64,000 nt of DNA from Oceanococcus sp051252075. GTDB taxonomy: Bacteria; Pseudomonadota; Gammaproteobacteria; Nevskiales; Oceanococcaceae. The position numbers and the translations under genes were made by a program. Position 1 is the first letter of the stretch; the number at the start of each line of letters is the position of its first letter. The notes beneath the pieces were generated by a model. It saw nothing but the letters and a program-made list of their open reading frames with translations. It was not told the DNA's origin and searched no databases. The DNA lies in the NCBI GenBank assembly GCA_051252075.1, contig JBPOFU010000007.1, forward strand, positions 1 through 64,000, read 5' to 3'. This document shows positions 17,066-26,483 of this stretch, piece after piece.

Positions 17066-20000
17066 TTACAGCTTGCCGAGCAACTCCTGTGCTTCTGCTT
17101 TTTGAGCACCGCTCCCGGACTGGGCCACTTCATCAAGTAGCCCACGTGCCATATCAGCCTCACCCATATCAACATAGGCCCGAGCCAGATCTAGCTTGGT
17201 TCCGGCTTCGTCTCCACCGGAGATATCACCAGCGTCGGCATTCGCACTCAAGTCAAGGTCTGTCTCGTCACCTAGATCACCAAGATCAAAGTCGGTTTCT
17301 TCCGCAGCGTCGAGACTTGGCGGTTCCCCTACGGGATTATCGAGATCGAAATCCGTAACTGCACCAAGCTCTAAATCAGATGAACTCTCATCAGACTCTA
17401 GATCTCCAAGATCAAAGTCGGTTTCCAAACCCGTTGATTCGCCGTCAGTAAGCTCGCCCAAATCAAAGTCATCTTTACTGTCTGAGGCTAAATCACCCAA
17501 GCTGAGTTCGTCAGCACCTGTGCTCAGATCATCAGAACTTAAATCGTCTAAATCGAAATCTGTAGCGGCAGGGTCATCACTGAGATCACCAAGATCAAAG
17601 TCCGTCGCCTGCGCGTCTTCAGCATCATCCTTATCCAAACTGAGGTCATCAATGGACAATTCATCAGAGGCCGTATCTAACTCCAAAGGCTCTTCACTGA
17701 GCGACAATTCAATTGATTCTTCGTTGCTATCGGACGTGAGCTCATCAGCGAGATCAAAATCAGTGCCAACTCCCAGCACATCGCCAGCATCTCCAGAATC
17801 GACATCCAAGCCAAGCTCGGTATCGCTGATATCCGACAGCGTTAAATCAGCGAAATCATCGCCTGAGGGTTCTTCGACTGCATCAACGGCAGGTTCGAGC
17901 TCCGGCGCCGCCTCCATAATCATAGTTTCGGACTCAAAATCAGCCACTTCAGCGTGCTCATCATCCGAATCCAGTTCAGCTTCCAGATCGCCTAAATCCA
18001 GATCATCCAATTCCGGCAATTCGTCATCGCTGTCATCGCTCGCATCCAAACTAGCAAAGTCCGCATCGAAGTCATCCAGCTCGAGTTCATCTGCAGCCCC
18101 TTGCGTCGCCTCAGATACCGGCGTTTCTTCGAGTTCAAACTCCAAAACGCTTGGAGATTCGCTGCCTGCTGTATCGGGAGCATCGCCTTCGCCCATTGGC
18201 ATGTCAAAATCGAGCGAATTTGAATCTTCCGCTGGCGTGGCCTCAGCGCCGCCATCGAAATCCATGTCCAAATCAACTGCACCGCCTAGATCATCTCCCA
18301 GATCACCGGAGAACAGCTCATCTCCAGGGCACAACTGTTGTCCCATAATGGAGATACGCTGCCATGTCTCAGCATCTGGAGCTTTAGACTGCAGTGATTG
18401 CGCTGCAAGCTTAAAATTATCCGCATCGCTAGAGGCAAAGTAAGTTTCAGCTAACTTTTCATGCAGCTCCAAGCGATCAGGGTCATTCTCAATGGCGCGG
18501 TTCAACAACAATGCAGCTTCGTCGTACAAACCATAGGCCAGCTGAAAATCAGCTTCTGATACAGGGTCTTCATTGAGCTCGAGTGAGACCGTTTCCGAAC
18601 CTAAATCCAGCGTCTGCGTCCCACCACCCAAATCATCCTCAGCGGACACATCATCTGGCATGTCCAATGTCATCGGACCAGCATCAATCTCGCTTTCTGC
18701 TTCCGCAACAGGCACTGCTTGGCCAATTTCGGTGTCACCAAAATCAACTTCGGCTGGTGTTAATTCATCTTGCGTCGCATCGAATATCGCGGTATCACCG
18801 AAATCCGCGACATCACCGTCATCCACAGCGGCCAGAGTGTCGAGATCGGGAATCTCAAAATCGGTTTCATCAGTCGTGACGGTCTCAGGGACATCGTCGA
18901 CCGTAACTGTTGGGAATTCTTTGGTTTTAACATCGCTAGCGTCGCTAGCGAAATCACTAACGCCCGCTGCCTGGCTCGTTGCGCCAGTGCTGCCATAATC
19001 AGATACTGCGCCACTGTCTTGAGGTTGGCCGCGTTTACGCAGAGCAAACATAGCGAGCAAACCAGCAGCAATGACACCTAGACCTGCTAACAACCAACCA
19101 AGCAAGCCTCCGCTTTCGCCGTTTTCAGTCGCTGCATCATTCCCGGCATCAAAGCCTGAATTTTCTTCGGCCACATCAAAATCATCAAAACCCTCACCAC
19201 TTGCATCGTCAGGCAATGCTGGCAAATCAGCATAGCTATCGGAAGCATCCGCAAGCGATGCCTCGTCCAGCGGCAGTTCCTCTAATTCTTCAAAGCCATC
19301 GTCCGAGGGCAACGCTTCTAGCGCTTGCTCCTCTATAACTTCAACAGGTCGGTCTTTTGGCTCTTGAATAGCAGCAATAACCGACTCTTCACGCGGGCTG
19401 GATTCCATCTCATCCTTAGCCACTTGCTGAGGCTCAGCTGCTCGAGGAGCGCTTTGAAGTCTTGGTGCCGCCTCGACAGCAAGTTGCTCTGGAGCGTTAG
19501 GACGCGAAGTTGCCTGTACAGTTTGACTTTGTGATCCACGTTGCCGGAATTGATCCGCCTGGTCGGCCACTAAGGCAGCGGCTTCACCGGGGCTGACGTT
19601 TCGCATAGCTTGCGCACTTGGCACAGTGAGTGTCGCGCCACGGCGAACCAGATTGAGATTGCCGTCAAATTGCGCCTCATTGACACTGAACAAACCCCAC
19701 ATGACTTGATTCATGGTCAAGCTTGCACTCGGCCGAACCGCAGCAGCGATTTGCCATAAGGTCATGCCCGCAGGAACAGGTCCATATTCGTTGTTATTGG
19801 AAGCGGTTACAGGTTGTGGTGCGCCGGCGCGCGACACTGCCGCAACAGGTGCCGCACCGATAACCGGCTTCGTCCCGACAAAGACCTGCGGACTCGGAAC
19901 TTGCACCTGACGTTCTTTTGAACCATTTTCAAAGGCTTGCACAGGCTCTTTACGTGACGGCGCGACAGTCGGTAACTTTGTAGCAGCTTGATAAGACGTA

Positions 20001-20590
20001 TTCGCAGGCAATTCCTGCATTTCTACGAAGCCATCTTCAGTGACTGGAGCCACTGGACGGCTGCTGGCAACTACCATCGATGACGAAGGTGCCGGCTTCA
20101 TGACAGTTGCAGGAGCGGGCGCAACAGCTTGCTCACTCACTTGCTGCCGTTGCCCCGTATTCGGATCGAGCAAAACGGTGTATTCGCGAATAATGCGGCC
20201 ACCCAATCCTCGAAATTCCAACAAGACACTAAAGAACGGTTCTTTAGCCACTTGCCGGCTGCTAATCGCTACAACAGCAGAACCCGGAGCACTGCCCTCG
20301 CGGGCAGAGAATTGCAGGGTCGTCAGGAAACGTGACTTTTCCAAGCCCAGTGTCGCGTAAGCGCTATCGTCAGCAAGGCGAACACGAAGTTGTTCGGCCT
20401 CACCCGGTTCGACCGAGGACAAAGGCACTGTGGCGCGAAAAGGCTCATTCAAGAAACTACTGACTTGAATGCGCCCTACGCTCAATGCCGCCGCTTGCGA
20501 CGAAAGAAGACTTAGCCCCAGCAAGGTAGCAAATGCACCTGCTGGAAACAGACGGTTCAGTCTGCGACCACGAAGAAGATTAAAAACCAT
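17066..20590 (-). CDS. fimV: FimV/HubP-type polar hub protein
   Basis: The product has 1174 residues from the ATG ending at 20590 (MVFNLLRG), chosen because a GAGGGAG ribosome binding site precedes it; the open frame runs 16 codons further. It has a signal peptide (~30 residues), the FimV N-terminal domain (LSVGRIQVSSFLNEPFRA), and a LysM-like peptidoglycan-binding region at about 265-320. One membrane helix lies near 494-517. A long acidic cytoplasmic tail contains many DFDLGDL-like repeats and ends with the TPR-type FimV C-terminal domain (TKLDLARAYVDMGEADMARG). FimV supports type IV pili, twitching and polar cAMP signalling in Pseudomonas. The locus beside truA and asd matches that genus. 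Confidence 0.92.
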   Translation of the reverse strand: MVFNLLRGRRLNRLFPAGAFATLLGLSLLSSQAAALSVGRIQVSSFLNEPFRATVPLSSVEPGEAEQLRVRLADDSAYATLGLEKSRFLTTLQFSAREGSAPGSAVVAISSRQVAKEPFFSVLLEFRGLGGRIIREYTVLLDPNTGQRQQVSEQAVAPAPATVMKPAPSSSMVVASSRPVAPVTEDGFVEMQELPANTSYQAATKLPTVAPSRKEPVQAFENGSKERQVQVPSPQVFVGTKPVIGAAPVAAVSRAGAPQPVTASNNNEYGPVPAGMTLWQIAAAVRPSASLTMNQVMWGLFSVNEAQFDGNLNLVRRGATLTVPSAQAMRNVSPGEAAALVADQADQFRQRGSQSQTVQATSRPNAPEQLAVEAAPRLQSAPRAAEPQQVAKDEMESSPREESVIAAIQEPKDRPVEVIEEQALEALPSDDGFEELEELPLDEASLADASDSYADLPALPDDASGEGFDDFDVAEENSGFDAGNDAATENGESGGLLGWLLAGLGVIAAGLLAMFALRKRGQPQDSGAVSDYGSTGATSQAAGVSDFASDASDVKTKEFPTVTVDDVPETVTTDETDFEIPDLDTLAAVDDGDVADFGDTAIFDATQDELTPAEVDFGDTEIGQAVPVAEAESEIDAGPMTLDMPDDVSAEDDLGGGTQTLDLGSETVSLELNEDPVSEADFQLAYGLYDEAALLLNRAIENDPDRLELHEKLAETYFASSDADNFKLAAQSLQSKAPDAETWQRISIMGQQLCPGDELFSGDLGDDLGGAVDLDMDFDGGAEATPAEDSNSLDFDMPMGEGDAPDTAGSESPSVLEFELEETPVSEATQGAADELELDDFDADFASLDASDDSDDELPELDDLDLGDLEAELDSDDEHAEVADFESETMIMEAAPELEPAVDAVEEPSGDDFADLTLSDISDTELGLDVDSGDAGDVLGVGTDFDLADELTSDSNEESIELSLSEEPLELDTASDELSIDDLSLDKDDAEDAQATDFDLGDLSDDPAATDFDLDDLSSDDLSTGADELSLGDLASDSKDDFDLGELTDGESTGLETDFDLGDLESDESSSDLELGAVTDFDLDNPVGEPPSLDAAEETDFDLGDLGDETDLDLSANADAGDISGGDEAGTKLDLARAYVDMGEADMARGLLDEVAQSGSGAQKAEAQELLGKL
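17196..17600 (-). repeat. Acidic DFDLGDL-type coding repeats in fimV
   Basis: The 3' part of fimV encodes repeated, imperfect D-F-D-L-G/D-D-L units separated by acidic spacers. At DNA level this gives a recurring 'agatcaccaagatcaaagtc' type word on the plus strand. The repeats create long artefactual open frames on the opposite strand. Confidence 0.8.
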
Positions 20591-20680
20591 CGCGCATTGC
20601 TCCCTCGCGCTCGATAATACGAATCGAATTGTTCGCACACTGCCCCCGCAAACTGCCGTTAATTCAAAGGCTTTTATACC

Positions 20681-21706
20681 TTAGAAATGCTCACGAACCA
20701 AGGTCTCTGCAATCTGCACGCTGTTGGTAGCCGCACCTTTACGCACGTTGTCGGCGACAACCCACATATTCAGGCCGCGTGGGTGGGAAATATCTTCACG
20801 AATACGCCCAACAAAGACCTCATCTTTCCCCGCCGATTCTGTGACTGCGGTCGGATATCCGCCGTCAATGCGCTCATCCATCACCACAACGCCGGGTGCT
20901 GCAGCCAACAATTCGCGTGCATGCTCGGCGGTAATTTGTTCACGCGTTTCAATATGGATCGCCTCAGAGTGGCCATAAAACACCGGCACACGCACTGCGG
21001 TTGGATTCACCTGGATCTGTTCATCGCCGAAAATTTTGCGCGTTTCCCAGACCATTTTCATTTCTTCTTTGGTATAACCGTTGTCCTGGAAGACATCAAT
21101 TTGAGGCAACACGTTAAACGCAATTTGCTTGGGGTAAACCTCGGTTTTTGCACTTTGGAAACTGAGCAAAGCTGCAGTCTGTTTGGCCAACTCATCCATT
21201 GCGGATTGCCCTGAGCCTGACACCGCTTGGTAAGTGCAGACATTGATGCGCTCGATACCCACGGCATCGTAGATCGGCTTCAAGGCGACCAACATTTGTA
21301 TCGTCGAACAATTGGGGTTGGCGATGATGTTGCGCGTACGGAAGTTGTACAAGGCTTCTGGGTTCACCTCGGGGATAATCAAAGGAATTTCGTCGTCATA
21401 ACGAAATTGAGAGGTGTTGTCGATTACGACCACTCCGGCGGCTGCTGCTATCGGCGCCCATTTCTCAGAAATGGAACCACCTGCAGAAAATAAACCTATT
21501 TGCACTTGCGACCAGTCGAAGTCATCCACATTTTGAGCGGTGATTTGCTTGCGCCCGAAGTCCACTTCAGTCCCCGCCGAGCGCTCACTGCATAAGGCAT
21601 ACACCTTGTTAACTGGAAAATTACGTTGCGCTAAAACTTCCAGCATGGTTTTACCAACCGCGCCAGTGGCACCGAGTACTGCTACGTCAAATTTCTGCAT
21701 GTTCAA
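20681..21706 (-). CDS. asd: Aspartate-semialdehyde dehydrogenase
   Basis: Asd reduces aspartyl phosphate to aspartate semialdehyde with NADPH, feeding lysine/diaminopimelate, threonine and methionine. The Rossmann motif VLGATGAVGKTMLEVL, the catalytic cysteine in NPNCSTIQM and the substrate-binding histidine region (VFYGHSEAIH) are intact. At 341 residues it is the shorter Asd type also found in pseudomonads next to leuB and fimV. The AAGGA ribosome binding site is well spaced. A weak GCCGC/GCGGC hairpin lies in the gap to leuB. Confidence 0.95.
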   Translation of the reverse strand: MNMQKFDVAVLGATGAVGKTMLEVLAQRNFPVNKVYALCSERSAGTEVDFGRKQITAQNVDDFDWSQVQIGLFSAGGSISEKWAPIAAAAGVVVIDNTSQFRYDDEIPLIIPEVNPEALYNFRTRNIIANPNCSTIQMLVALKPIYDAVGIERINVCTYQAVSGSGQSAMDELAKQTAALLSFQSAKTEVYPKQIAFNVLPQIDVFQDNGYTKEEMKMVWETRKIFGDEQIQVNPTAVRVPVFYGHSEAIHIETREQITAEHARELLAAAPGVVVMDERIDGGYPTAVTESAGKDEVFVGRIREDISHPRGLNMWVVADNVRKGAATNSVQIAETLVREHF

Positions 21707-21767
21707 TCCTTAAATCTGAGGCGCCGCCGACTGAGCGGCAACGCATCGATATATTTCTATTGCTGAT

Positions 21768-22838
21768 TCAAACCAAGGCGGCGGCGACCGCATCACCCAT
21801 GGCCTGGCACCCCACACTCTTGCCACCTGCTGCGATATCGCCCGTTCGCAAGCCACTGGCTAAAACCTGGGCAACAGCGGCTTCAACTTTGTCCGCCAAA
21901 TCACCTCGATTCAGGCTATGGCGCAACAACATCGCCAAAGACAATATTGTCGCTAGCGGATTCGCCTTATCTTGCCCGGTGATGTCTGGAGCCGAACCGT
22001 GTACCGGTTCATACATGCCATGACCGCCATCACCCAAAGATGCTGAAGGCAGCATGCCGATAGATCCAGTCAGCATGGACGCCAAATCGGACAATATGTC
22101 GCCAAACAAGTTGCCGGTCACGATGACATCAAATTGCTTGGGATCACGCACCAATTGCATAGCTGCGTTATCCACATACATATGGCTCAGTTCAACCTCT
22201 GGGTAATCCGCAGACATGGCAATCACGGTGTCACGCCATAGCTGAGAAACATCCAAAACATTGGCCTTATCAACCGAGCACAACTTGCCACTGCGGCGAT
22301 GCGCGGCTTCAAAAGCCACTCTTGCAATACGTCGAATTTCGTTTTCGTCATACACCATGGTGTTGAAGCCACGCGCGACTTTTCCACTGGTATCGATGCC
22401 GCGCGGTTGGCCAAAGTAAATGCCACCGGTGAGCTCACGCACGATCAAAATATCCAAATCAGCCACGATTTCAGGCTTCAATGAAGAGGCGCCGGCCAAT
22501 TCTTTGAACAAAATGGCTGGACGCAAATTACCGTACAAGCCTAAATCGGCACGCATACCCAGCAAACCGGATTCAGGACGCTTGTCACGTGGCAAATCAT
22601 CGTATTGCGGGCCGCCAATGGCGCCAAACAATATGGCATCGCAATCACGTGCTAAGGCCTGTGTTTCTTTCGGATAAGGATCGCCATACGCGTCATACGC
22701 CGCGCCGCCCACCAAAGCCTCTTGGGTGGTGACATCCAAGCCATGCTGATCGCGCAAGACATGGAGAACTTTAACCGCTTGAGCGACCACTTCTGGGCCA
22801 ATGCCATCGCCGCCCATTAAGGTGATTTTATGTGTCAT
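21768..22838 (-). CDS. leuB: 3-Isopropylmalate dehydrogenase
   Basis: LeuB oxidises and decarboxylates 3-isopropylmalate to 2-ketoisocaproate with NAD in leucine synthesis. It starts ITLMGGDGIGPEV. It then shows the substrate arginines in RADLGLYGNLRPA and the NAD site GLYEPVHGSAPD-like block GMYEPVHGSAPDITG. The length of 356 residues is standard. It is the third gene of leuC-leuD-leuB; the 88-base gap after leuD contains a small GGGC/GCCC hairpin of unknown use. Confidence 0.96.
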   Translation of the reverse strand: MTHKITLMGGDGIGPEVVAQAVKVLHVLRDQHGLDVTTQEALVGGAAYDAYGDPYPKETQALARDCDAILFGAIGGPQYDDLPRDKRPESGLLGMRADLGLYGNLRPAILFKELAGASSLKPEIVADLDILIVRELTGGIYFGQPRGIDTSGKVARGFNTMVYDENEIRRIARVAFEAAHRRSGKLCSVDKANVLDVSQLWRDTVIAMSADYPEVELSHMYVDNAAMQLVRDPKQFDVIVTGNLFGDILSDLASMLTGSIGMLPSASLGDGGHGMYEPVHGSAPDITGQDKANPLATILSLAMLLRHSLNRGDLADKVEAAVAQVLASGLRTGDIAAGGKSVGCQAMGDAVAAALV

Positions 22839-22926
22839 AAGGTGTTACCAAATACTGTGCCGCGAAGCCCTGCTCCGCAAAATTGATATTGGGGCAGCCT
22901 GAAGGCCGCCCTAAGATGCTTGCCCT

Positions 22927-23568
22927 TTAGATGCCGTCAGTAAAAAGCCAAGGCTGCTGAGCTCTATGCTTTTCTTCAAAGCTGCGTATGGCATCCGCCT
23001 TGCCCAAAGTCAGGCCGATGTCATCCAAGCCCTGCACTAGGCGCGATTTACGCCCGGCGTCGATATCAAAGGGCATCTTGTCCCCGTTAGGCGCGATGAT
23101 CGTTTGTGCCGGCAAATCGACACTGAGTTGCGCGCCATCGGCGCATTGCGAGAACAATCTATCTACACCTTCTTCTTTTAATACAATGGGAAGCACGCCA
23201 TTCTTAAAGCAGTTATTAAAGAAAATATCCGCAAAACTGGGCGCAATCACACAGCGTATACCGTAGTTCTCCAACGCCCACACGGCGTGTTCTCGCGATG
23301 AACCACAGCCAAAATTTTTACGTGCCAGTAAAACACTGGCTCCAGCAAAGCGGGCATCATTCAGCTCAAAATCAGGGTTGATGCGTCGGCTTTCCACGGG
23401 TGTTTCCAGCGTGCCTTCGTCCAAATAACGCCAGTCATCGAACAAAAATGGACCAAAGCCAGTTCGCCGTATGGACTTTAGGAATTGCTTGGGAATGATC
23501 GCATCCGTGTCCACATTGGAGCGGTCCATGGGCAGCACTTTGCCGGTGTGTTGGGTAAATGCATCCAT
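22927..23568 (-). CDS. leuD: 3-Isopropylmalate dehydratase small subunit
   Basis: LeuD forms the swivel domain of isopropylmalate isomerase with LeuC. The 213-residue protein opens DAFTQHTGKVLPMDRSNVDTD and has FGCGSSREHAVWAL, the conserved serine/arginine loop. Its start codon shares a base with the leuC stop codon, so translation is coupled and the subunits can be made in equal amounts. Confidence 0.96.
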   Translation of the reverse strand: MDAFTQHTGKVLPMDRSNVDTDAIIPKQFLKSIRRTGFGPFLFDDWRYLDEGTLETPVESRRINPDFELNDARFAGASVLLARKNFGCGSSREHAVWALENYGIRCVIAPSFADIFFNNCFKNGVLPIVLKEEGVDRLFSQCADGAQLSVDLPAQTIIAPNGDKMPFDIDAGRKSRLVQGLDDIGLTLGKADAIRSFEEKHRAQQPWLFTDGI

Positions 23569-24971
23569 TACAGACTCCGAATATCTTTGAAATGACCAAA
23601 TACGGCTGCCGCTGCTGCCATCGCCGGACTCACTAGATGAGTACGACCACCCTGCCCCTGACGACCTTCAAAATTACGATTTGAAGTTGAGGCACAACGC
23701 TCGCCGGGTTCCAAGCGATCGGCATTCATAGCCAAACACATAGAGCAACCGGGCTCACGCCACTCAAAGCCAGCGTCTAAGAAAATTTGATCCAAACCTT
23801 CCTCTTCCGCCTGCTGTTTAACCAAGCCGGACCCGGGCACTATCAACGCCAAGGTGATATTGCTGGCCACTTTACGGCCTTTGGCAATCGCTGCGGCATC
23901 ACGCAAATCTTCTATGCGCGAATTGGTGCATGAACCAATAAACACTTTATCGACGTGAATCTTTTCTATTGGCGTTCCCGCCTCCAAGCCCATGTATTCC
24001 AGCGCGCGCGCCATCCCAGCTTTCCGCACGGGGTCGCATTCTTTTGCTGGGTCAGGCACACAAGCATCCACACCATCCACCATCTCCGGAGATGTACCCC
24101 AGGTCACTTGTGGCTTGATGTCTTGCGCTTGCAGGCTGATTTCTTTGTCAAACACCGCGCCTTCATCCGAATGCAAGGTATTCCAATACGCGACAGCTGC
24201 GTCCCACTGATCCGCCTTGGGAGAAAAAGGCCGTCCGCGCACGTATTGGATGGTGGTCTCATCGACGGCCACCATGCCAGCACGCGCTCCGGCTTCAATG
24301 GTCATATTGCACAGGGTCATACGACCTTCCATGCTCAATGCGCGAATCGCTTCGCCCGCATATTCCACCACGTAACCGGTGCCGCCAGCGGTGCCGATTT
24401 TCCCGATGATAGCCAGTGCAATATCTTTAGCCGTAATGCCTTTAGCGACTTGACCATCCACCGTAATGCGCATGGTCTTCGAAGATTTCTGCACCAGACA
24501 CTGCGTCGCCAAAGTGTGCTCGACCTCTGATGTACCTATGCCAAAAGCCAAGGCGCCAAAAGCACCATGGGTCGCAGTGTGGGAATCACCACACACCACC
24601 GTCATCCCCGGCAAGGTTGCACCCTGTTCTGGCCCAATCACATGCACGATGCCCTGGCGAATATCGTTAATGGAGATATAAGGGATTTTAAATTCGCGGG
24701 TGTTCTCTTCCAGCGCATCCACTTGGGTGCGAGAAATCGGGTCGGCGATGATTTTGTCGCGGTCCGTGGTCGGCACATTGTGATCTGGCACCGCTAGGTT
24801 GGCGTTTAAACGCCAGGGTTGACGCCCAGTCAGGCGTAAGCCCTCAAACGCTTGCGGTGAGGTCACTTCGTGCACCAAATGGCGGTCGATGTAGATCAGA
24901 GCAGTGCCCGATTCATCGGTGTCGACCAAATGGCTGTCCCAAATTTTTTGATACAAGCTGCGTGCCGTCAT
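23568..24971 (-). CDS. leuC: 3-Isopropylmalate dehydratase large subunit
   Basis: LeuC carries the 4Fe-4S cluster that isomerises 2- to 3-isopropylmalate. The cluster cysteines are visible in IGSCTNSR and in the pair PGCSMCLAMN. I place the start at the ATG ending at 24971 (MTARSLYQK), which gives 467 residues, close to the E. coli length, with an AGGAA ribosome binding site. The open frame extends 29 codons further but that part has no LeuC character. The gene is divergent from a LysR regulator across a 104-base gap. Confidence 0.96.
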   Translation of the reverse strand: MTARSLYQKIWDSHLVDTDESGTALIYIDRHLVHEVTSPQAFEGLRLTGRQPWRLNANLAVPDHNVPTTDRDKIIADPISRTQVDALEENTREFKIPYISINDIRQGIVHVIGPEQGATLPGMTVVCGDSHTATHGAFGALAFGIGTSEVEHTLATQCLVQKSSKTMRITVDGQVAKGITAKDIALAIIGKIGTAGGTGYVVEYAGEAIRALSMEGRMTLCNMTIEAGARAGMVAVDETTIQYVRGRPFSPKADQWDAAVAYWNTLHSDEGAVFDKEISLQAQDIKPQVTWGTSPEMVDGVDACVPDPAKECDPVRKAGMARALEYMGLEAGTPIEKIHVDKVFIGSCTNSRIEDLRDAAAIAKGRKVASNITLALIVPGSGLVKQQAEEEGLDQIFLDAGFEWREPGCSMCLAMNADRLEPGERCASTSNRNFEGRQGQGGRTHLVSPAMAAAAAVFGHFKDIRSL

Positions 24972-25044
24972 GACGCATTCCTGAATGGTGAGGCCACCCA
25001 TTTTACGCCTAGCGCTTGCATTACTCCAATGAATAGTTTTTATT

Positions 25045-25060
25045 ATTTGCATAACCAAAT
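25045..25060 (+). promoter_or_regulatory. Candidate LysR-type operator between leuC and its divergent regulator
   Basis: The inverted repeat ATTTG-N6-CAAAT has T-N11-A geometry, the general pattern of LysR-family operators. It lies in an AT-rich stretch 15 bases before the regulator ATG and about 75 bases before leuC. Binding is inferred from position and pattern only. Confidence 0.4.
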
Positions 25061-25075
25061 GGAATTACGGCAACA

Positions 25076-25951
25076 ATGGACACTCTGGCATTAAAAACAT
25101 TCGTCGCGGTTGCCCAAAGTGGATCGTTTTCCCAAGCCGCAGAAGATCTGCATATCTCACAACCAGCGGTAAGCAAACGCATAGCCAGCCTAGAGCAGCA
25201 GGTCGGGCAAAAACTACTTGACCGCGTCAGCCGCAGGGTTTTGCTTACCGAAGCCGGCAGCACCTTGCTACCCTATGCCCAGCAAATTCTATTAACCCTC
25301 GATGATGCCGAGCGGGGTTTGTCAGGACTTCATGATGCGGTGCAAGGGCGCTTATCCATAGGCACCAGTCACCATATTGGCTTGCACCGATTACCACCAG
25401 TGCTGCGGCAATTCACTCAGGACTATCCGCAAGTCGATTTAGATATCCATTTCATGGACTCAGAACAGGCTTGTGATGCGGTGCTTGCAGGCAGCCTGGA
25501 AATGGCAGTGGTCACGTTACCTCCTAAAGGCAATGAACACTTGGCGACACAGTTACTGTGGCCTGATCCATTAGACGTCATCGTCGCCATTGATCACCCC
25601 CTGCTCGAACAGGACCGGGTGCAGTTGTCACAACTGGCAGAACACCCAGCGGTACTGCCGGATGAACAAACCTACACCCATCGCATCATATTGAATGCTT
25701 TGGAAGAGACCGGACGCACCTTGCATGTACGACTGGCAACCAACTATTTAGAAACCATAAAAATGCTGGTCAGCATAGGCTTGGGATGGTCGGTACTGCC
25801 GCGCTCTATGATCGATGATGAGATTCGCAGCGTTTCCATTGAAGGCTTAGAGATGCAACGGGAGCTCGGGATCGTGCGGCATCGAGATAGAGCGGAGTCT
25901 GCTTCGGCGCGGGCGTTTACTCGTTCAGCGTTGGGGTATGTCACGAGTTGA
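25076..25951 (+). CDS. LysR family transcriptional regulator
   Basis: The 291-residue protein has an N-terminal winged helix-turn-helix (LKTFVAVAQSGSFSQAAEDLHISQPAVSKRI, residues ~5-35, read in blocks). A LysR substrate-binding domain from about residue 90 follows, with GRLSIGTSHHIGLHRLPPVL and the late IGLGWSVLPRSM. It is divergent from leuCDB, the classic LysR layout, so control of the leucine genes (perhaps sensing an isopropylmalate-type acid) is the simplest guess. The effector cannot be read from the sequence. The gene runs into a gap full of long hairpins. Confidence 0.9.
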   Translation: MDTLALKTFVAVAQSGSFSQAAEDLHISQPAVSKRIASLEQQVGQKLLDRVSRRVLLTEAGSTLLPYAQQILLTLDDAERGLSGLHDAVQGRLSIGTSHHIGLHRLPPVLRQFTQDYPQVDLDIHFMDSEQACDAVLAGSLEMAVVTLPPKGNEHLATQLLWPDPLDVIVAIDHPLLEQDRVQLSQLAEHPAVLPDEQTYTHRIILNALEETGRTLHVRLATNYLETIKMLVSIGLGWSVLPRSMIDDEIRSVSIEGLEMQRELGIVRHRDRAESASARAFTRSALGYVTS

Positions 25952-25983
25952 TGCGAGATCGAATGAAGCCACGATGCGGCTAC

Positions 25984-26206
25984 GGGGCGTTCCAATTTTC
26001 CTCCAAACTGTCGGTTCTCCGCTTCGCCCGCTTCGCGTGACATCCTGCTACGCAGGTCCTACCGCTAACAGCACTCTGTAGGGTCGGCCCGACAAGGCCT
26101 CCTGCCTTGACGCACCTCAACACGCCGTCCATGGCGTGTTGACCCTATTCGCACTGTCATCGTCCGGCGAACCGCCTTTATGTTTGGAGAAAAATTGGAA
26201 CACCCC
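25984..26206. repeat. Long-hairpin element A (223 bp, 25-bp imperfect terminal inverted repeats)
   Basis: The arms 25984-26008 and 26182-26206 are inverted copies with only 2 mismatches in 25. Pairing continues inside them (26012-26021 with 26065-26074-type block at 26165-26174: CGGTTC.CCG against CGG.GAACCG). The interior holds further perfect hairpins. These are CCTGC-TAC-GCAGG (26044-26056), CAAGGC/GCCTTG (26093-26109) and CAACACGCC/GGCGTGTTG (26118-26141), the last two enclosed by TAGGGTC/GACCCTA (26079-26147). No convincing coding frame or transposase is present, and no target-site duplication is seen. It lies between convergent genes, so it may act as a bidirectional terminator, a MITE-like or REP-like repeat, or a structured RNA. 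Confidence 0.75.
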
Positions 26207-26230
26207 GCCTAACCCACAAATACGCTCGAA

Positions 26231-26428
26231 GGGTCAGAACGGTGCCGACCAGGGCATAAAGACTCTATGCCGGACGAGGGAGACGCGTCTGGGGCGATTT
26301 GACAGGACGTCAAATCGAAGCTCACCAGGACCCGGATGGCCCTGTCGAGCTGCCCCCACCAAGCGGATCACTCGGGAGGGAATCGCGTAGCGACATGGAG
26401 GCAGCCCAGGTTGGCACCGTTCTGACCC
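26231..26428. repeat. Long-hairpin element B (198 bp, 20-bp terminal stem, multibranched interior)
   Basis: The arms 26231-26250 and 26409-26428 pair over all 20 positions with one G-T wobble. Inside are GGCATA/TATGCC (26253-26271), a self-complementary AGACGCGTCT (26281-26290), and a closing stem TGGGGC/GCCCCCA (26290-26295 with 26352-26358). That stem encloses a perfect 8-bp hairpin GATTTGAC/GTCAAATC (26296-26316) and a second arm AGCTC/GAGCT with CAGG/CCTG (26319-26351). A TCGC-GTA-GCGA hairpin follows (26383-26393). The layout resembles a folded RNA or single-strand DNA element more than a simple repeat. It does not share sequence with element A, 24 bases away. Confidence 0.75.
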
Positions 26429-26483
26429 GATGTGACCAAGAGCGCCAAACAGTGAGGCTGCTACCGGCCTGCTAGAAAAGGCC

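Noticed and set aside
17196..18443. A 415-codon plus-strand frame rich in serine, opposite fimV
   Set aside because: It is the mirror of the acidic Asp/Leu repeats of fimV; Ser/Lys/Pro composition with no motif or ribosome binding site.
26136..26390. An 84-codon frame across the two hairpin elements
   Set aside because: It runs through terminal repeats and hairpins and has no protein character; the region is explained by inverted repeats.
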